Shown here: one piece after another, positions 45,179 to 53,936 of the stretch | Position numbering within the stretch: the first letter of the stretch is position 1 | Layout of the letters: every line of letters starts with the position of its first letter | Assembly (NCBI RefSeq): GCF_020181355.1 | Contig: NZ_CP084004.1 | Location: forward strand, 558,001-622,000 | Length of the DNA stretch: 64,000 nucleotides | Reading direction: 5' to 3' | DNA from: Collinsella aerofaciens | GTDB lineage: Bacteria > Actinomycetota > Coriobacteriia > Coriobacteriales > Coriobacteriaceae | Program-made: the position numbers and the translations under genes | Notes under the pieces: generated by a model | Database searches by the model: none | What the model was told of the DNA's origin: nothing | The model's input: only the letters and a program-made list of their open reading frames with translations

Positions 45179-46429
45179 TTACTGGCGCTGTTTGGGCTCG
45201 GTGACGATGGCTCGGACGATGCGGGGGCGATCGGTGAGGTCATGGACGATACGCACGTCCGAAAGGCCTGCCTGGCGACAGAGCTCGGCCGCGGCATCGA
45301 GGGCACCCTCGTAGAGCTCACAGGCAAACAGGCCGCCGACACGCAGCATGTAAGGCGCCGCATTGAGCAGGCGGCGGAAGATATCGAGGCCGTCGGCGCC
45401 GCCCTCGAGCGCCAGGTCGGGCTCAAAGTCCTTGACCTCGTGCGGCAGTGAGCGCATGACGTCGGTCGGAATGTAGGGCGGATTGGAGACAAGCACATCA
45501 AAGGTGCCCCACTCTTCGCGGGGAATGGAACTCACCAGGTTGGTGAGGCTAAAGGCGACCTCATCGGATGTGAGACCGAGCGCGTCGCGGTTTTTGGTGG
45601 CCAGATCGATAGCGCGCGGCTCGATATCGGTGGCGGTGCAGGTAACGTGGCCGCGGCGCTCCCAGGCAAGGGAGAGCGAGATGCAGCCCGTGCCGCAGCC
45701 GACCTCGAGAACGCGGGCGATGCGGGGCTCGGCTGGGGCAGGCGAAGCGGCATCCTGAGCTGAAGCCGTCTCCTGGTCGGCACCCTCGATGGCGATGCCG
45801 TATTCGTCGAGCTCGGACTCGGCGGCTTCCGCGACTTCGGCTTCTGCTGCCTGCGCGGCGGCTTCCTCGGCCTCGCGGTCGGCCAGCTCCTCGGCATAGG
45901 CACGGCTGCCGAGCACGTCGCTACCCAGCGCAGCCTCATCGGCGGCCGTCAGGTTGGCGGCACGGCGCTCGGCGGTCGCGCGTTCGTCTGCCAGCGCGGC
46001 CTCAGCCTTGCGAGCCTGCTCGACCTCATCGTTCCAAGGCAGCTCAACACGCTGACGGGCAGCAGCCTCGGGGCTCAGCACCTCGGCATCCAGATAATTG
46101 AGGACTTCCTCGACGAGCATCTCGGTCTCGGGACGCGGAATGAGCACGCCGGGGGCGCACGTGACGTCGATCATGCGAAACTGCGTGCTGCCGGTGATGT
46201 ACTGCAGCGGTTCACCTTTAGCGCGACGAACAACGGCCGCGTGCATGGTCTCGAGCTGAGCCGCGTTAAGCGTCTCGTCCATGCGCATATATAAGTCGAT
46301 GCGTGCCAAACCCGTGGCAGCGCAGAGCAGCCACTCGGCAGAAAGACGGGGGTGCTCCTCGCCGCGCTCGGCCAGGTACTCCTTGGTCCACTCGAGACAA
46401 CGCTTGATGGTCCAAATCTCGTTTGCCAT
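45179..46429 (-). CDS. prmC: Peptide chain release factor N5-glutamine methyltransferase with large insertion
   Basis: A 416-residue enzyme that methylates the GGQ glutamine of release factors. The helical N-terminal domain is at 1-110 (QYITGSTQFRMIDVTCAPGVLIPRPETE). The Rossmann methyltransferase domain is at about 235-416, with LEVGCGTGCISLSLA and the catalytic VSNPPYIP. Between them lie about 115 Ala/Glu-rich, acidic residues absent from usual 280-residue PrmC; they are probably a flexible or coiled-coil linker. The ATG at 46429 has GGGGAGGG upstream. Its substrate gene prfA is the next gene upstream. Confidence 0.93.
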   Translation of the reverse strand: MANEIWTIKRCLEWTKEYLAERGEEHPRLSAEWLLCAATGLARIDLYMRMDETLNAAQLETMHAAVVRRAKGEPLQYITGSTQFRMIDVTCAPGVLIPRPETEMLVEEVLNYLDAEVLSPEAAARQRVELPWNDEVEQARKAEAALADERATAERRAANLTAADEAALGSDVLGSRAYAEELADREAEEAAAQAAEAEVAEAAESELDEYGIAIEGADQETASAQDAASPAPAEPRIARVLEVGCGTGCISLSLAWERRGHVTCTATDIEPRAIDLATKNRDALGLTSDEVAFSLTNLVSSIPREEWGTFDVLVSNPPYIPTDVMRSLPHEVKDFEPDLALEGGADGLDIFRRLLNAAPYMLRVGGLFACELYEGALDAAAELCRQAGLSDVRIVHDLTDRPRIVRAIVTEPKQRQ

Positions 46430-46828
46430 GGGGCCCTCCCCTCTTAAGCGCCGGATGGCGCGCGAATGTCGGAGCAGATTGTACGCGAGGCCAGCGCTTG
46501 GCAAGGGGCGATTGAAGGCGATTATCGAGAATCAGCCCAGATTTTTGCTTGGATTGCAATCGAAGCGTTCATTCGCCGACGTCTAAATCTGCATCCGTCA
46601 AGCTTTTGGCAAGGTTGACCCAAAACTGACCAATATCTAACCAAGAACTTGCCAAATCACTTGACGTGCGACGCATCAAAAAATGCACTGCGACTTCTCG
46701 GACGATTTTTTGAGCATTATTATCGATAGCAGATAAACGCCGTTGATTGCTTTAAGCAGTTAAATTGCTTAATTTCTAACAAAGCAGATTAAATAAACTC
46801 GAATAGCAATTTACTCAACCTAGTCATT
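46430..46828. other. A+T-rich intergenic region upstream of prmC
   Basis: About 400 bases between prfA and prmC with no gene. 46560-46828 is clearly more A+T-rich than its surroundings and holds runs such as TTAAATTGCTTAATTT. It may contain a separate prmC promoter or be transferred DNA; I cannot decide. Confidence 0.5.
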
Positions 46829-46852
46829 TAAGAACGTCCCCAATGACTACCC
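46829..46852. repeat. Hairpin repeat with TAAGAACGTCCCC loop (family 3)
   Basis: Arms TAGTCATT / AATGACTA (with the bases just outside) flank TAAGAACGTCCCC. It is directly followed by a family-2 element, the same order as at 31283-31477. Confidence 0.6.
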
Positions 46853-47026
46853 AAGAGAACGCCGCAGGTAGAGGACGGACAGCGAGCGACGTCCAGAGCG
46901 AACAAGTTGGCATGAAAAAGGCGAGGCATAGACCTTCTGGTCATGCCTCGCCTTTTGAATGACAAATTGTCGCTCTGGGCGGCGCGCAGCGTCGAGCCGT
47001 TACGCGGTTTGGTAAAACCGCGTAAC
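46853..47026. repeat. Multi-hairpin dispersed element, family 2, copy 2
   Basis: Outer stem CCAGAGCGA / TCGCTCTGG. Inner stem AAAAGGCGAGGCAT with its complement, and GACCTTCTGGTC at the tip (46930-46941). Then the same end palindrome as copy 1, GTTACGCGGTTT type (46999-47026), which abuts the prfA stop codon. Confidence 0.75.
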
Positions 47027-48094
47027 CTAAACTGCTTGTGCCAGCTTCTCGGCTCGCTCGGCGGCGGCAAGTGCCTCGATGACGGTGCCGAGCTGATCGC
47101 CCAGAAGGACGCCGTTGTAGGTGGAGTTGAAGCCGATACGGTGATCGGTCACGCGGTCCTGGGGCTGGTTGTAAGTACGGATCTTCTCGGAACGGTTGCC
47201 GTGGCCAATCTGGCTCTGGCGCTCGGCACCGAGCTCGGCCTGCTGCTTCTCGAGTTCCATCTCGTACAGACGGGCGCGCAGCATCTGCATGCAGACCTCG
47301 CGGTTCTGGATCTGGGAACGCTGCTCCTGCGACTGCACCACGGTGTTGGTGGGCAGGTGGGTGATGCGCACGGCGGAGTAGGTGGTGTTAACGCACTGAC
47401 CGCCAGGGCCGGAGGCGCAGTAGGTGTCGATGCGCAGGTCGGACTGGTTGATCTGGACGTCGATCTCCTCGGCCTCGGGAAGTACGGCGACGGTAGCCGT
47501 GGAGGTCTGAATGCGGCCCTGGGACTCAGTCTTGGGAACGCGCTGGACGCGGTGCACGCCGGACTCGAACTTCATGACGGAGTAGACGCGGTCGCCCTCG
47601 ACCTTGAACTCGATGGACTTAAAGCCACCGGCCTCGCTGGGGCTGGAATCGAGCACGGTAGTCTTCCAGCCGCGCGACTCGCAAAAGCGCTGGTACATCT
47701 TGTACAGATCGCCGGCGAAGATGGCCGCCTCGTCGCCACCGGCGGCGGAGCGGATCTCGACGATGGTGTTCTTGTCGTCGTTGGGGTCGCTCGGGATGAG
47801 CATGTACTTGATGTCTTCCTCGAGCTGGGGAAGCTTGGCCTCGTTTTCGGAGATGTCCATCTGGAGCATCTCCTTCTCATCGGCATCGGTGGTATCGTGC
47901 AGCATTTCCTTGGCAGCCTCGATGTCATCGAGCGCGCCGATGTACTCGCGCGAGGCGGCAATGAGGTCGGACTGGTGCGCGTACTCCTTGTTGAGACGCG
48001 TGAACTCCTTGATATCGGAGGCGACGGCCGGGTCGGAAAGCTTCTTCTCGAGCTCCTCGTAGGCCTTGATGATCTTTTCGAGCTTGTCGCGCAT
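47027..48094 (-). CDS. prfA: Peptide chain release factor 1
   Basis: A 355-residue factor that reads UAA and UAG and triggers peptide release. The GGQ motif is in SGPGGQCVNTTYSAVRITH (about residue 225). Most RF1 proteins have His or Ser after GGQ and Asp where Tyr stands here. The region around SQGRIQTSTATVAVLPEAEE and the helical domain 1 are typical. The start at 48094 is chosen for AAGGAG upstream; the frame stays open 58 codons further without a ribosome site. PrmC, which modifies the GGQ glutamine, is the next gene downstream. Confidence 0.96.
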   Translation of the reverse strand: MRDKLEKIIKAYEELEKKLSDPAVASDIKEFTRLNKEYAHQSDLIAASREYIGALDDIEAAKEMLHDTTDADEKEMLQMDISENEAKLPQLEEDIKYMLIPSDPNDDKNTIVEIRSAAGGDEAAIFAGDLYKMYQRFCESRGWKTTVLDSSPSEAGGFKSIEFKVEGDRVYSVMKFESGVHRVQRVPKTESQGRIQTSTATVAVLPEAEEIDVQINQSDLRIDTYCASGPGGQCVNTTYSAVRITHLPTNTVVQSQEQRSQIQNREVCMQMLRARLYEMELEKQQAELGAERQSQIGHGNRSEKIRTYNQPQDRVTDHRIGFNSTYNGVLLGDQLGTVIEALAAAERAEKLAQAV

Positions 48095-48288
48095 GACGGA
48101 CTCCTTTATATGCGTGAAGGCGAAAATCGGCAGAATTGATGGGGCGCGGGGCGCCGCTGCGGGGGTAAGTCCAGCTAGAGCATGTCGATCTTCAGATACA
48201 TGCGCATCCCTTCGCGTATGGGGTACATAGTTGCGGTCTAACCCATATATGATAGCGTGCGCAGGCAAACCTGCATATAACCCGCACG

Positions 48289-48323
48289 GAATCCGACAAA
48301 GGGACAGTCCCTTTGTCGGATTC
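48289..48323. repeat. Short palindromic repeat, family 4, copy 1
   Basis: Perfect 17-bp inverted repeat, with core ACAAAGGGAC / GTCCCTTTGT and outer arms GAATCCG / CGGATTC around one central base. It ends at the stop codon of the M20 peptidase gene. The core recurs at 54881-54914, 59859-59887 and 60901-60934 with different outer arms. Confidence 0.75.
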
Positions 48324-49738
48324 TAAAGCGTATGGATCAGGGCGACGAGGAAGCGGACACCCTGGAGGTAGGCGCGGCGGGTAATGCGCTCGTTGGTGCC
48401 GTGGACGCCGCGATCGCACTCGTCATCGTCGACCACAAAGGCCGAGAAGCGAATGCACTCGGAGCAAATGCGCTGGTAGTTGGCAGCGTCGGTCGCGCCG
48501 ATCACGGTCGAGGGGACAATCGCCAACGGCTCGGATGATCCGTTTTCCTCCGTCCCCTTTGGATCACGGAAATAGCGGGCGGCGATGGAGCGAACCGCCT
48601 CGAGTCCCGGTCCGCCGATGCGCGGAGACGGCGAGGGTTCGGAGCTGCCGGGGCCGAGCTCGACCTCGACACGGTCGGCGAGCCCCGCCTCGGCAACGGC
48701 GACGCGGCAGCGGGCCACGACATCGGCCACGCTCGTGCCCTCGAGCATACGGAAGTTGATGTTGGCCCACATATCCTGCGGCATTACGTTGGCGCCGGTG
48801 CTGCCACCCTCGATCTGCGTGGGTGCGCAGGTGGTCGTCACCAGCGGATAGAGCTTCTTGCTGGCGAGGCAATCGCGGACAATGGCGCCCCCGTTGGCGG
48901 CAATTTCATCCGCCGTGTAGAGCCCCAGCTCGACGAGCTGGGCGGCAAGCAAATCGGTCACGCGCGTCGGCCACTCGATATCGCAGATTGCGGTGATGGC
49001 ACGGCTGAGCACCTCGAGCGACGTGCCGCCGTAGGGGTTGGAGGAATGCCCGCCCACGCTCTTTGTCTTGAGCACAATGTCGGCATAGCCCTTCTCAGCC
49101 AGGTCGGCGTGCATGAGCCAACCCTCGCCCGCGCTGTACTCGGCATCCGAAACGATGCGGTAGTCGCCCTCGTCGATCAGGAACTCGAGCTCAACACCGC
49201 GCTCCTCGAGCGCACGGCCGATGGCGCCTGCGCCGCACTGCGTCGTCTCCTCGTCCTGGCCAAAGGCCAGGAGCAGCGTCCGCTCGTGCTGCCAACCGTG
49301 CGCCAGCGCATACTCGACAGCCTCGAGAATGCCTGCGACCTGGTCCTTCATGTCGATCGCTCCACGGCCCCAGATGTAGGTGTCGTCCACGTGCCCGCTA
49401 AAGGGGTCGTGCGTCCAGTCGGCCTCGGTACCCGGCACCACGGGAACCACATCCATGTGGCCCATGAGCATAATGGGCTTGAGGTCAGGGTCGGAACCGC
49501 TAAGCGTCACCAATAGCGAATGGTCGATAAGCTCGACCTCGCCCGCCGCAAATACGTACGGCCAGGCCTGCTGCATATAGGCGCGCAGGTCGTCGAAAGG
49601 TTGCCAGTCCACCGCCTCGGCATCCATGCTCGAGACGGTCGGAAACGACAGAACGCGGCCCAAGCGCTCGCACGCGCCTGCCTCGTCTATATCGGCAAAA
49701 TCGTCCTCATGCGCAAAGAAGCGCCAAACCTCGGCCAT
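48323..49738 (-). CDS. M20 family metallopeptidase (ArgE/DapE/carboxypeptidase-like)
   Basis: A 471-residue zinc amidohydrolase. MLMGHMDVVPVVPG (about residue 93) carries the first metal His and catalytic Asp. WGRGAIDMKDQVAG gives the bridging Asp, FGQDEETTQ the catalytic Glu pair, and the dimerisation domain starts near SVGGHSSNPYGG. The final metal His is in DRGVHGTNERI. The ATG at 49738 has AAAGGATG upstream. It follows the amino-acid ABC transporter genes by 72 bases, so it may hydrolyse an imported dipeptide or acylated amino acid (inference). The exact substrate is unknown. Confidence 0.88.
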   Translation of the reverse strand: MAEVWRFFAHEDDFADIDEAGACERLGRVLSFPTVSSMDAEAVDWQPFDDLRAYMQQAWPYVFAAGEVELIDHSLLVTLSGSDPDLKPIMLMGHMDVVPVVPGTEADWTHDPFSGHVDDTYIWGRGAIDMKDQVAGILEAVEYALAHGWQHERTLLLAFGQDEETTQCGAGAIGRALEERGVELEFLIDEGDYRIVSDAEYSAGEGWLMHADLAEKGYADIVLKTKSVGGHSSNPYGGTSLEVLSRAITAICDIEWPTRVTDLLAAQLVELGLYTADEIAANGGAIVRDCLASKKLYPLVTTTCAPTQIEGGSTGANVMPQDMWANINFRMLEGTSVADVVARCRVAVAEAGLADRVEVELGPGSSEPSPSPRIGGPGLEAVRSIAARYFRDPKGTEENGSSEPLAIVPSTVIGATDAANYQRICSECIRFSAFVVDDDECDRGVHGTNERITRRAYLQGVRFLVALIHTL

Positions 49739-49810
49739 GACATCCTTTCGATTGTGATGACGAGGGCCGCCCCACGGGAGCGGCCCTGCCACATAAGCGT
49801 TTGCGGTCGG

Positions 49811-50593
49811 TTATTTGTCCTCCAGATAACGAGAGAGGAACTCGCGCGTGCGCTGGTGTTTGGGGTTGCCGAAGAGCTCGGCCGGCGCGGCGTCCTCGAG
49901 CACCACGCCCTTGTCCATAAAGACCACGCGGTCGGACACGGTTCGGGCAAAGGCCATCTCGTGCGTGACGACGACCATGGTCATGCCGTCGGCCGCGAGC
50001 TTGCGCATGACCTCGAGCACCTCTCCCACGATCTCGGGGTCGAGCGCGGAGGTCGGCTCGTCGAACAGCATGATCTGCGGATTCATGCACAGGGCACGAG
50101 CGATGGCCACGCGCTGTTTTTGACCACCGGACAGACGGCCCACGGCGGCGTGCGCGAACTTTTCGAGTCCCACGCTGGTCAGATGCTCCATCGCGACCTT
50201 CTCGGCCTCGGCCTTGCTCATCTTTTTGAGCGTGACGGGCGCGAGCGTGCAGTTGTCGAGCACGTCCATGTTGTTGAACAGGTTAAAGCCCTGGAACACC
50301 ATGCCGATGTCCTCGCGGAGTTTATTGATATTGCAGCGCTCGGCCGTAAGGTCCTGGCCGTGGAACCAGATGTGGCCCGCGTCCGGGGTCTCGAGCAGGT
50401 TGAGACAGCGCAGGAAGGTCGACTTGCCCGAGCCCGAGGCGCCGATAATGGTGACGACCTCGCCGGGGTTAACGGACAGGTCGATGCCCTTGAGCACCTC
50501 GAGCGAGCCGAAGCTCTTGCGCAGGCCCTCAACGCGGATGAGCGGCTCTTTGGTTTGCGCGGCCGCAGCGCCGGTAGTAACGGTATCTGCCAT
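49811..50593 (-). CDS. Polar amino acid ABC transporter, ATP-binding protein
   Basis: A 260-residue ATPase of the HisP/GlnQ type. The Walker A motif GASGSGKST is at about residue 52, the signature [15 protein letters not shown] at about 154, Walker [13 protein letters not shown], and the His switch VVTHEM. The ATG at 50593 is preceded by GAGGAG, 22 bases after the permease gene. Specificity is most likely a polar amino acid. Confidence 0.95.
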   Translation of the reverse strand: MADTVTTGAAAAQTKEPLIRVEGLRKSFGSLEVLKGIDLSVNPGEVVTIIGASGSGKSTFLRCLNLLETPDAGHIWFHGQDLTAERCNINKLREDIGMVFQGFNLFNNMDVLDNCTLAPVTLKKMSKAEAEKVAMEHLTSVGLEKFAHAAVGRLSGGQKQRVAIARALCMNPQIMLFDEPTSALDPEIVGEVLEVMRKLAADGMTMVVVTHEMAFARTVSDRVVFMDKGVVLEDAAPAELFGNPKHQRTREFLSRYLEDK

Positions 50594-50615
50594 GATGAAT
50601 CTCCTCGTCTTGCGC

Positions 50616-51764
50616 CTAGTTGGAGCTGGGCAGCGTGGCCGGAGCCTCGGCGCCGAGTTTTTTGCCAAAGGCTTCGAGCAGGCGGCTCGCCACGAGCGTC
50701 AGGATCAGGTAGACCACGAGCGCCACGCAGTAGACCTCCATCTGGCGGTAGTACACGCCGGCGACGGTGGTGGTGGCGTACATGAGGTCGAACACGCCGA
50801 TGACCGAAAGCACCGACGAATCCTTGATGTTGATGATGAGCTCGTTGGTGAGCGCCGGAATCGCGTTTTTAATGCCCTGGGGGAACACGACCTTGCGCAT
50901 GGCCTGCCACTGCGACAGACCCAGCGAGCGCGCCGCCTCGGCCTGGCCGGGATCGATGGACTCGATACCGCCGCGCAGGACCTCCATCATGTAGGCGGTG
51001 GAGTTGAGCGAGATGGTGACGAGACCGGCGGTGAAGGTACTCCAAATCTGGTTGGCCTGGGCGGTCTCGAAGCCCATGCCGCGCAAAACGGTGAAGCCCG
51101 CGTAATAGATGAGCAGGCCCTGGACCATCATGGGCGTGCCGCGCACGATGGTGGAGTAGACAGTCGCAAAGCCGCGGCCGATGCTCTTAAAGAAGCGCAC
51201 CAGGTCGTTGTCCACGCGATCGAAGGTCTGAATACGCAGGAACACAAAGAGCAGCGCCAGGAAAAAGGCGATGACGGTACCGAAGGTCGCAAGTGCGATG
51301 GTGATCTCGATGCCGCGAATGAAGAAGTCGCCGCTCTTGTAGGTCATGTAGACCAGGCTCGACAAAAAGTCGCTGGGGTTGGAGTCCGAGACAATGCTCA
51401 CCTGCACCAGGTCGATAAATGACATGACGCAGCGGTCGATAAAGAAGATCGCCGCGATGGCAACCACGACATAGCTGCCCAAGCGTGCGCCACGACGGAA
51501 GCGCTCGGATGCGAACGGCGACGTTTCGCGATAGTCATTCCAGTGCATGAGTTTGGTGACGAGCGCCGCCGCCGACACGACGAGCCAGGCCCAAAGGATT
51601 GCCCAAAGGCAATCCTGGAAGATACCGGTGGGCGCCAAGAAGCTCAGCGGCGTGGGGTTGCGCTGGCTAAACGCCAGGCCAAGCGCCGCGATGACACTCG
51701 TGCCCAGGTACACATAACGGTGGTCGGCCTTGATAAAGGAGGCCAGACGATTGATGGTTTTCAT
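50616..51764 (-). CDS. Amino acid ABC transporter permease (HisM-like) with N-terminal extension
   Basis: A 382-residue membrane protein. The HisM/GlnP-type core is at about 150-375, with the EAA loop [28 protein letters not shown] that docks the ATPase and [19 protein letters not shown]. The usual permease is 215-240 residues. Here about 140 extra N-terminal residues add roughly three hydrophobic helices. It lies between the binding-protein and ATPase genes on one transcript. Confidence 0.92.
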   Translation of the reverse strand: MKTINRLASFIKADHRYVYLGTSVIAALGLAFSQRNPTPLSFLAPTGIFQDCLWAILWAWLVVSAAALVTKLMHWNDYRETSPFASERFRRGARLGSYVVVAIAAIFFIDRCVMSFIDLVQVSIVSDSNPSDFLSSLVYMTYKSGDFFIRGIEITIALATFGTVIAFFLALLFVFLRIQTFDRVDNDLVRFFKSIGRGFATVYSTIVRGTPMMVQGLLIYYAGFTVLRGMGFETAQANQIWSTFTAGLVTISLNSTAYMMEVLRGGIESIDPGQAEAARSLGLSQWQAMRKVVFPQGIKNAIPALTNELIINIKDSSVLSVIGVFDLMYATTTVAGVYYRQMEVYCVALVVYLILTLVASRLLEAFGKKLGAEAPATLPSSN

Positions 51765-51773
51765 GCTGCCTCC

Positions 51774-52700
51774 CTATGCCGGCTGGCGGTCGAGGCACGC
51801 GTCCCACATTTGGTCGCGTTCCTCTTGGCTAATGCCCTTGAGTGTCTTGTCGATGAGTTTAAGCAGTTTGTCCGAGCCCTTGCGACAGCCGACGTTTGCC
51901 GCGACCTCCTGCTTAAAGCCCTCGCCCTCGGCAAAATGAATAGGGACGATACCCGGGTTTTGGGCCATATAGCCCTTCTCGTTCTCGGTGTTGTAAGTCA
52001 CGGCGTCGCACGTGCCCTGCAGCAGATTCGAGAACACCGTGGGGACGGAGTCGACCGGGTTCTTGTGCACAACGCCCGGAATCTCGTCGATGACGGTGTC
52101 GAGCATGGTGTCCTTTTGGCCGAGTACCGTGGCACCGCTAAAGTCGCTAAGCTTGGTGGCGTTTTGGTAGGGGGAACCCTCTTTTACGAACAGGCCAAAG
52201 TAGCCAATAAAGTACGGGTCGGAGAAGCCGACCGACTCCTCGCGCTCGGGCGTGGCGCTCATGCCGGCGATGATGAGGTCGATCTGGCCGTTGTTGAGCG
52301 AATCGATAAGGCCCGAGAAGCTCTGCTTGACGGCAACGGGCTCGCCACCGAGGGCCTTGCAGACGATCTTGGCGATCTGCACGTCGTAGCCATCGGCATA
52401 GGCGCCCTGCACGTTGTCGATGGGGATAGTGTACTCACTGGCTTCGGAAACCTGCCAGTTGTACGGGGCGTAGGCCGCCTCCATGCCAATGCGGATCTTG
52501 TCCTTGCCGATCACGGAATCGGACAGGTCGTCGCGACCGCCGCCCGTCGTGGGCTGAACCACCTTGAGCGTGGACGGACGCTGACAGCCGGCGAGCGCGC
52601 CGGCGACGACGGAAGCGCTCGCAGCGAGAGCGCTACCCAAGAAGATGCGACGGCTGCACACCGGCTGTGGATGCGCGTCGCGCTGATGGGGAGAATGCAT
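51774..52700 (-). CDS. Amino acid ABC transporter substrate-binding lipoprotein
   Basis: A 308-residue periplasmic-binding-protein family 3 member. A signal with twin Arg (CSRRIFLGSALAAS) and the lipobox LAGC at about residues 36-39 indicate a lipoprotein. The binding domain starts IRIGMEAAYAPYNW and has GYDVQIAKIVCKALG and the family segment DLIIAGMSATPEREESVGFSDPY. The start at 52700 has GGGAAGG upstream. First gene of the transporter operon. Confidence 0.93.
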   Translation of the reverse strand: MHSPHQRDAHPQPVCSRRIFLGSALAASASVVAGALAGCQRPSTLKVVQPTTGGGRDDLSDSVIGKDKIRIGMEAAYAPYNWQVSEASEYTIPIDNVQGAYADGYDVQIAKIVCKALGGEPVAVKQSFSGLIDSLNNGQIDLIIAGMSATPEREESVGFSDPYFIGYFGLFVKEGSPYQNATKLSDFSGATVLGQKDTMLDTVIDEIPGVVHKNPVDSVPTVFSNLLQGTCDAVTYNTENEKGYMAQNPGIVPIHFAEGEGFKQEVAANVGCRKGSDKLLKLIDKTLKGISQEERDQMWDACLDRQPA

Positions 52701-52799
52701 AATCTGCCTTCCCTGTTGAATCGTATGCTGACGACTTAACAGGATATACGCCAGCGACCAGCAGTGCAGCACAAGCTCGAAAAATTAATAGACACATGG

Positions 52800-52960
52800 T
52801 AGTCATTGGGGACGTCGATGTTTTGGCAATGCCGGCGAGCGACGTCCAGAGCGAACAAGTGGCATGAAAAAGACAAGGCATGACCAGAAGGTCTATGCCT
52901 TGCCTTTTGAATGACAAATTATCGCTCTGGACGGCACGCAGCATCGACCGAGCGGCGGAA
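52800..52960. repeat. Multi-hairpin dispersed element, family 2, copy 3
   Basis: Outer stem CCAGAGCGA / TCGCTCTGG. Inner stem AAAGACAAGGCAT and complement, with the tip GACCAGAAGGTC, the reverse complement of the tip in the other copies. It starts with a partial family-3 unit (TAGTCATTGGGGACGT) and stops 4-5 bases before the stop codon of the aldose-epimerase-like gene. The end palindrome of the other copies is missing. Confidence 0.7.
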
Positions 52961-52963
52961 CCT

Positions 52964-53857
52964 CTAGAGCAAGGTGACGCTAAAGCTGCGTTTATCGGTA
53001 GCGCCGGGGGCCAAGGTAATGGTGTTGACCTTGTGCTCAAAGACGTCGTCCTCGGTGGACATGGTGGTGTGACCGGTCCAAGGCTCGAGCGCCACAAACG
53101 GGGCGTCGTTGGCGGCAGACCACACGCCGATGTACTTAAAGCCCTCAAAGTCGATCTTGACGCCGTGGCCCGACTTGCGGCCGCGCAGCGTGAGCGTGGA
53201 GCCCGGGGTATCGGTGAACATGATGGCGTCGTTATCGAAGCTGCGGTGCGTGATGGGCAGCACGTCCGAGTTATCGGGAGCCTTGTAGCTACCCTCGAAC
53301 GTCATGAGGCCATCGGGCGTGATGATGGGGGCCTCGTTGGTCCAAGCCTCGGTAAATGCCAGCTCGTAATCCTCGAACGCCTCGTCCTCGGCACCGGGAG
53401 CAGGTACGTTAAATGCGGGGTGGCCGCCCACCGAGAACGGCAGGTCCACGTCGCCGGTATTGGTGACGGCAAAGGTCTGGGTAAGTGTGGCGTCACCAGT
53501 CAGGGCATAGGTCATGTTGAGCTTAAAGTGGAACGGAAAGGCCTTGAGCGACTCGAGCGTGTCGGTGATCTCGTACGTTACCGAGGAGCCGTCCTCCGAA
53601 ACCTCGACCAGCTTGTGCTCGACGATGCGCGCGAGGCCGTGGCGCGGCATCTCGCAGGTGCCAGCCGCAGACGTCGCCGTGTTGTTGCGCAGCGAGCCCA
53701 CAATGGGGAACAGGATGGGCGCATGCTTGCCCCAAAAGGCGGGGTCGCCCTGCCACAGATACTCGTTGCCGTTGAGGGCAAGGCTCGTGAGCTGGGCGCC
53801 CATGGAATCGATGGCCGCGGTGAGGCTGCCGCGCTTGATGGTAGTGACGGTAGACAT
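52964..53857 (-). CDS. Aldose 1-epimerase family protein (LacX-like)
   Basis: A 297-residue galactose-mutarotase-fold protein. SMGAQLTSLALNGNEYLWQGDP, PILFPIVGSLRNN, PRHGLAR and SVGGHPAFNVP are typical of the LacX/YihR branch. Substrate His residues are probably those in HGLAR and GGHPAF. The ATG at 53857 has a strong GGAGGAAG. A single-gene unit; the sugar is unknown. Confidence 0.9.
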   Translation of the reverse strand: MSTVTTIKRGSLTAAIDSMGAQLTSLALNGNEYLWQGDPAFWGKHAPILFPIVGSLRNNTATSAAGTCEMPRHGLARIVEHKLVEVSEDGSSVTYEITDTLESLKAFPFHFKLNMTYALTGDATLTQTFAVTNTGDVDLPFSVGGHPAFNVPAPGAEDEAFEDYELAFTEAWTNEAPIITPDGLMTFEGSYKAPDNSDVLPITHRSFDNDAIMFTDTPGSTLTLRGRKSGHGVKIDFEGFKYIGVWSAANDAPFVALEPWTGHTTMSTEDDVFEHKVNTITLAPGATDKRSFSVTLL

Positions 53858-53936
53858 GCTACTTCCTCCAAAAGTAAACAATAGTGTCGAGGGCTATTGT
53901 CCCACTCTTGGCGGCGGGGTTGAGCGACAGGCGCAG

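Noticed and set aside
48095-48268. Longer N-terminus for release factor 1
   Set aside because: No ribosome site upstream and no match to RF1; AAGGAG directly precedes the ATG at 48094.
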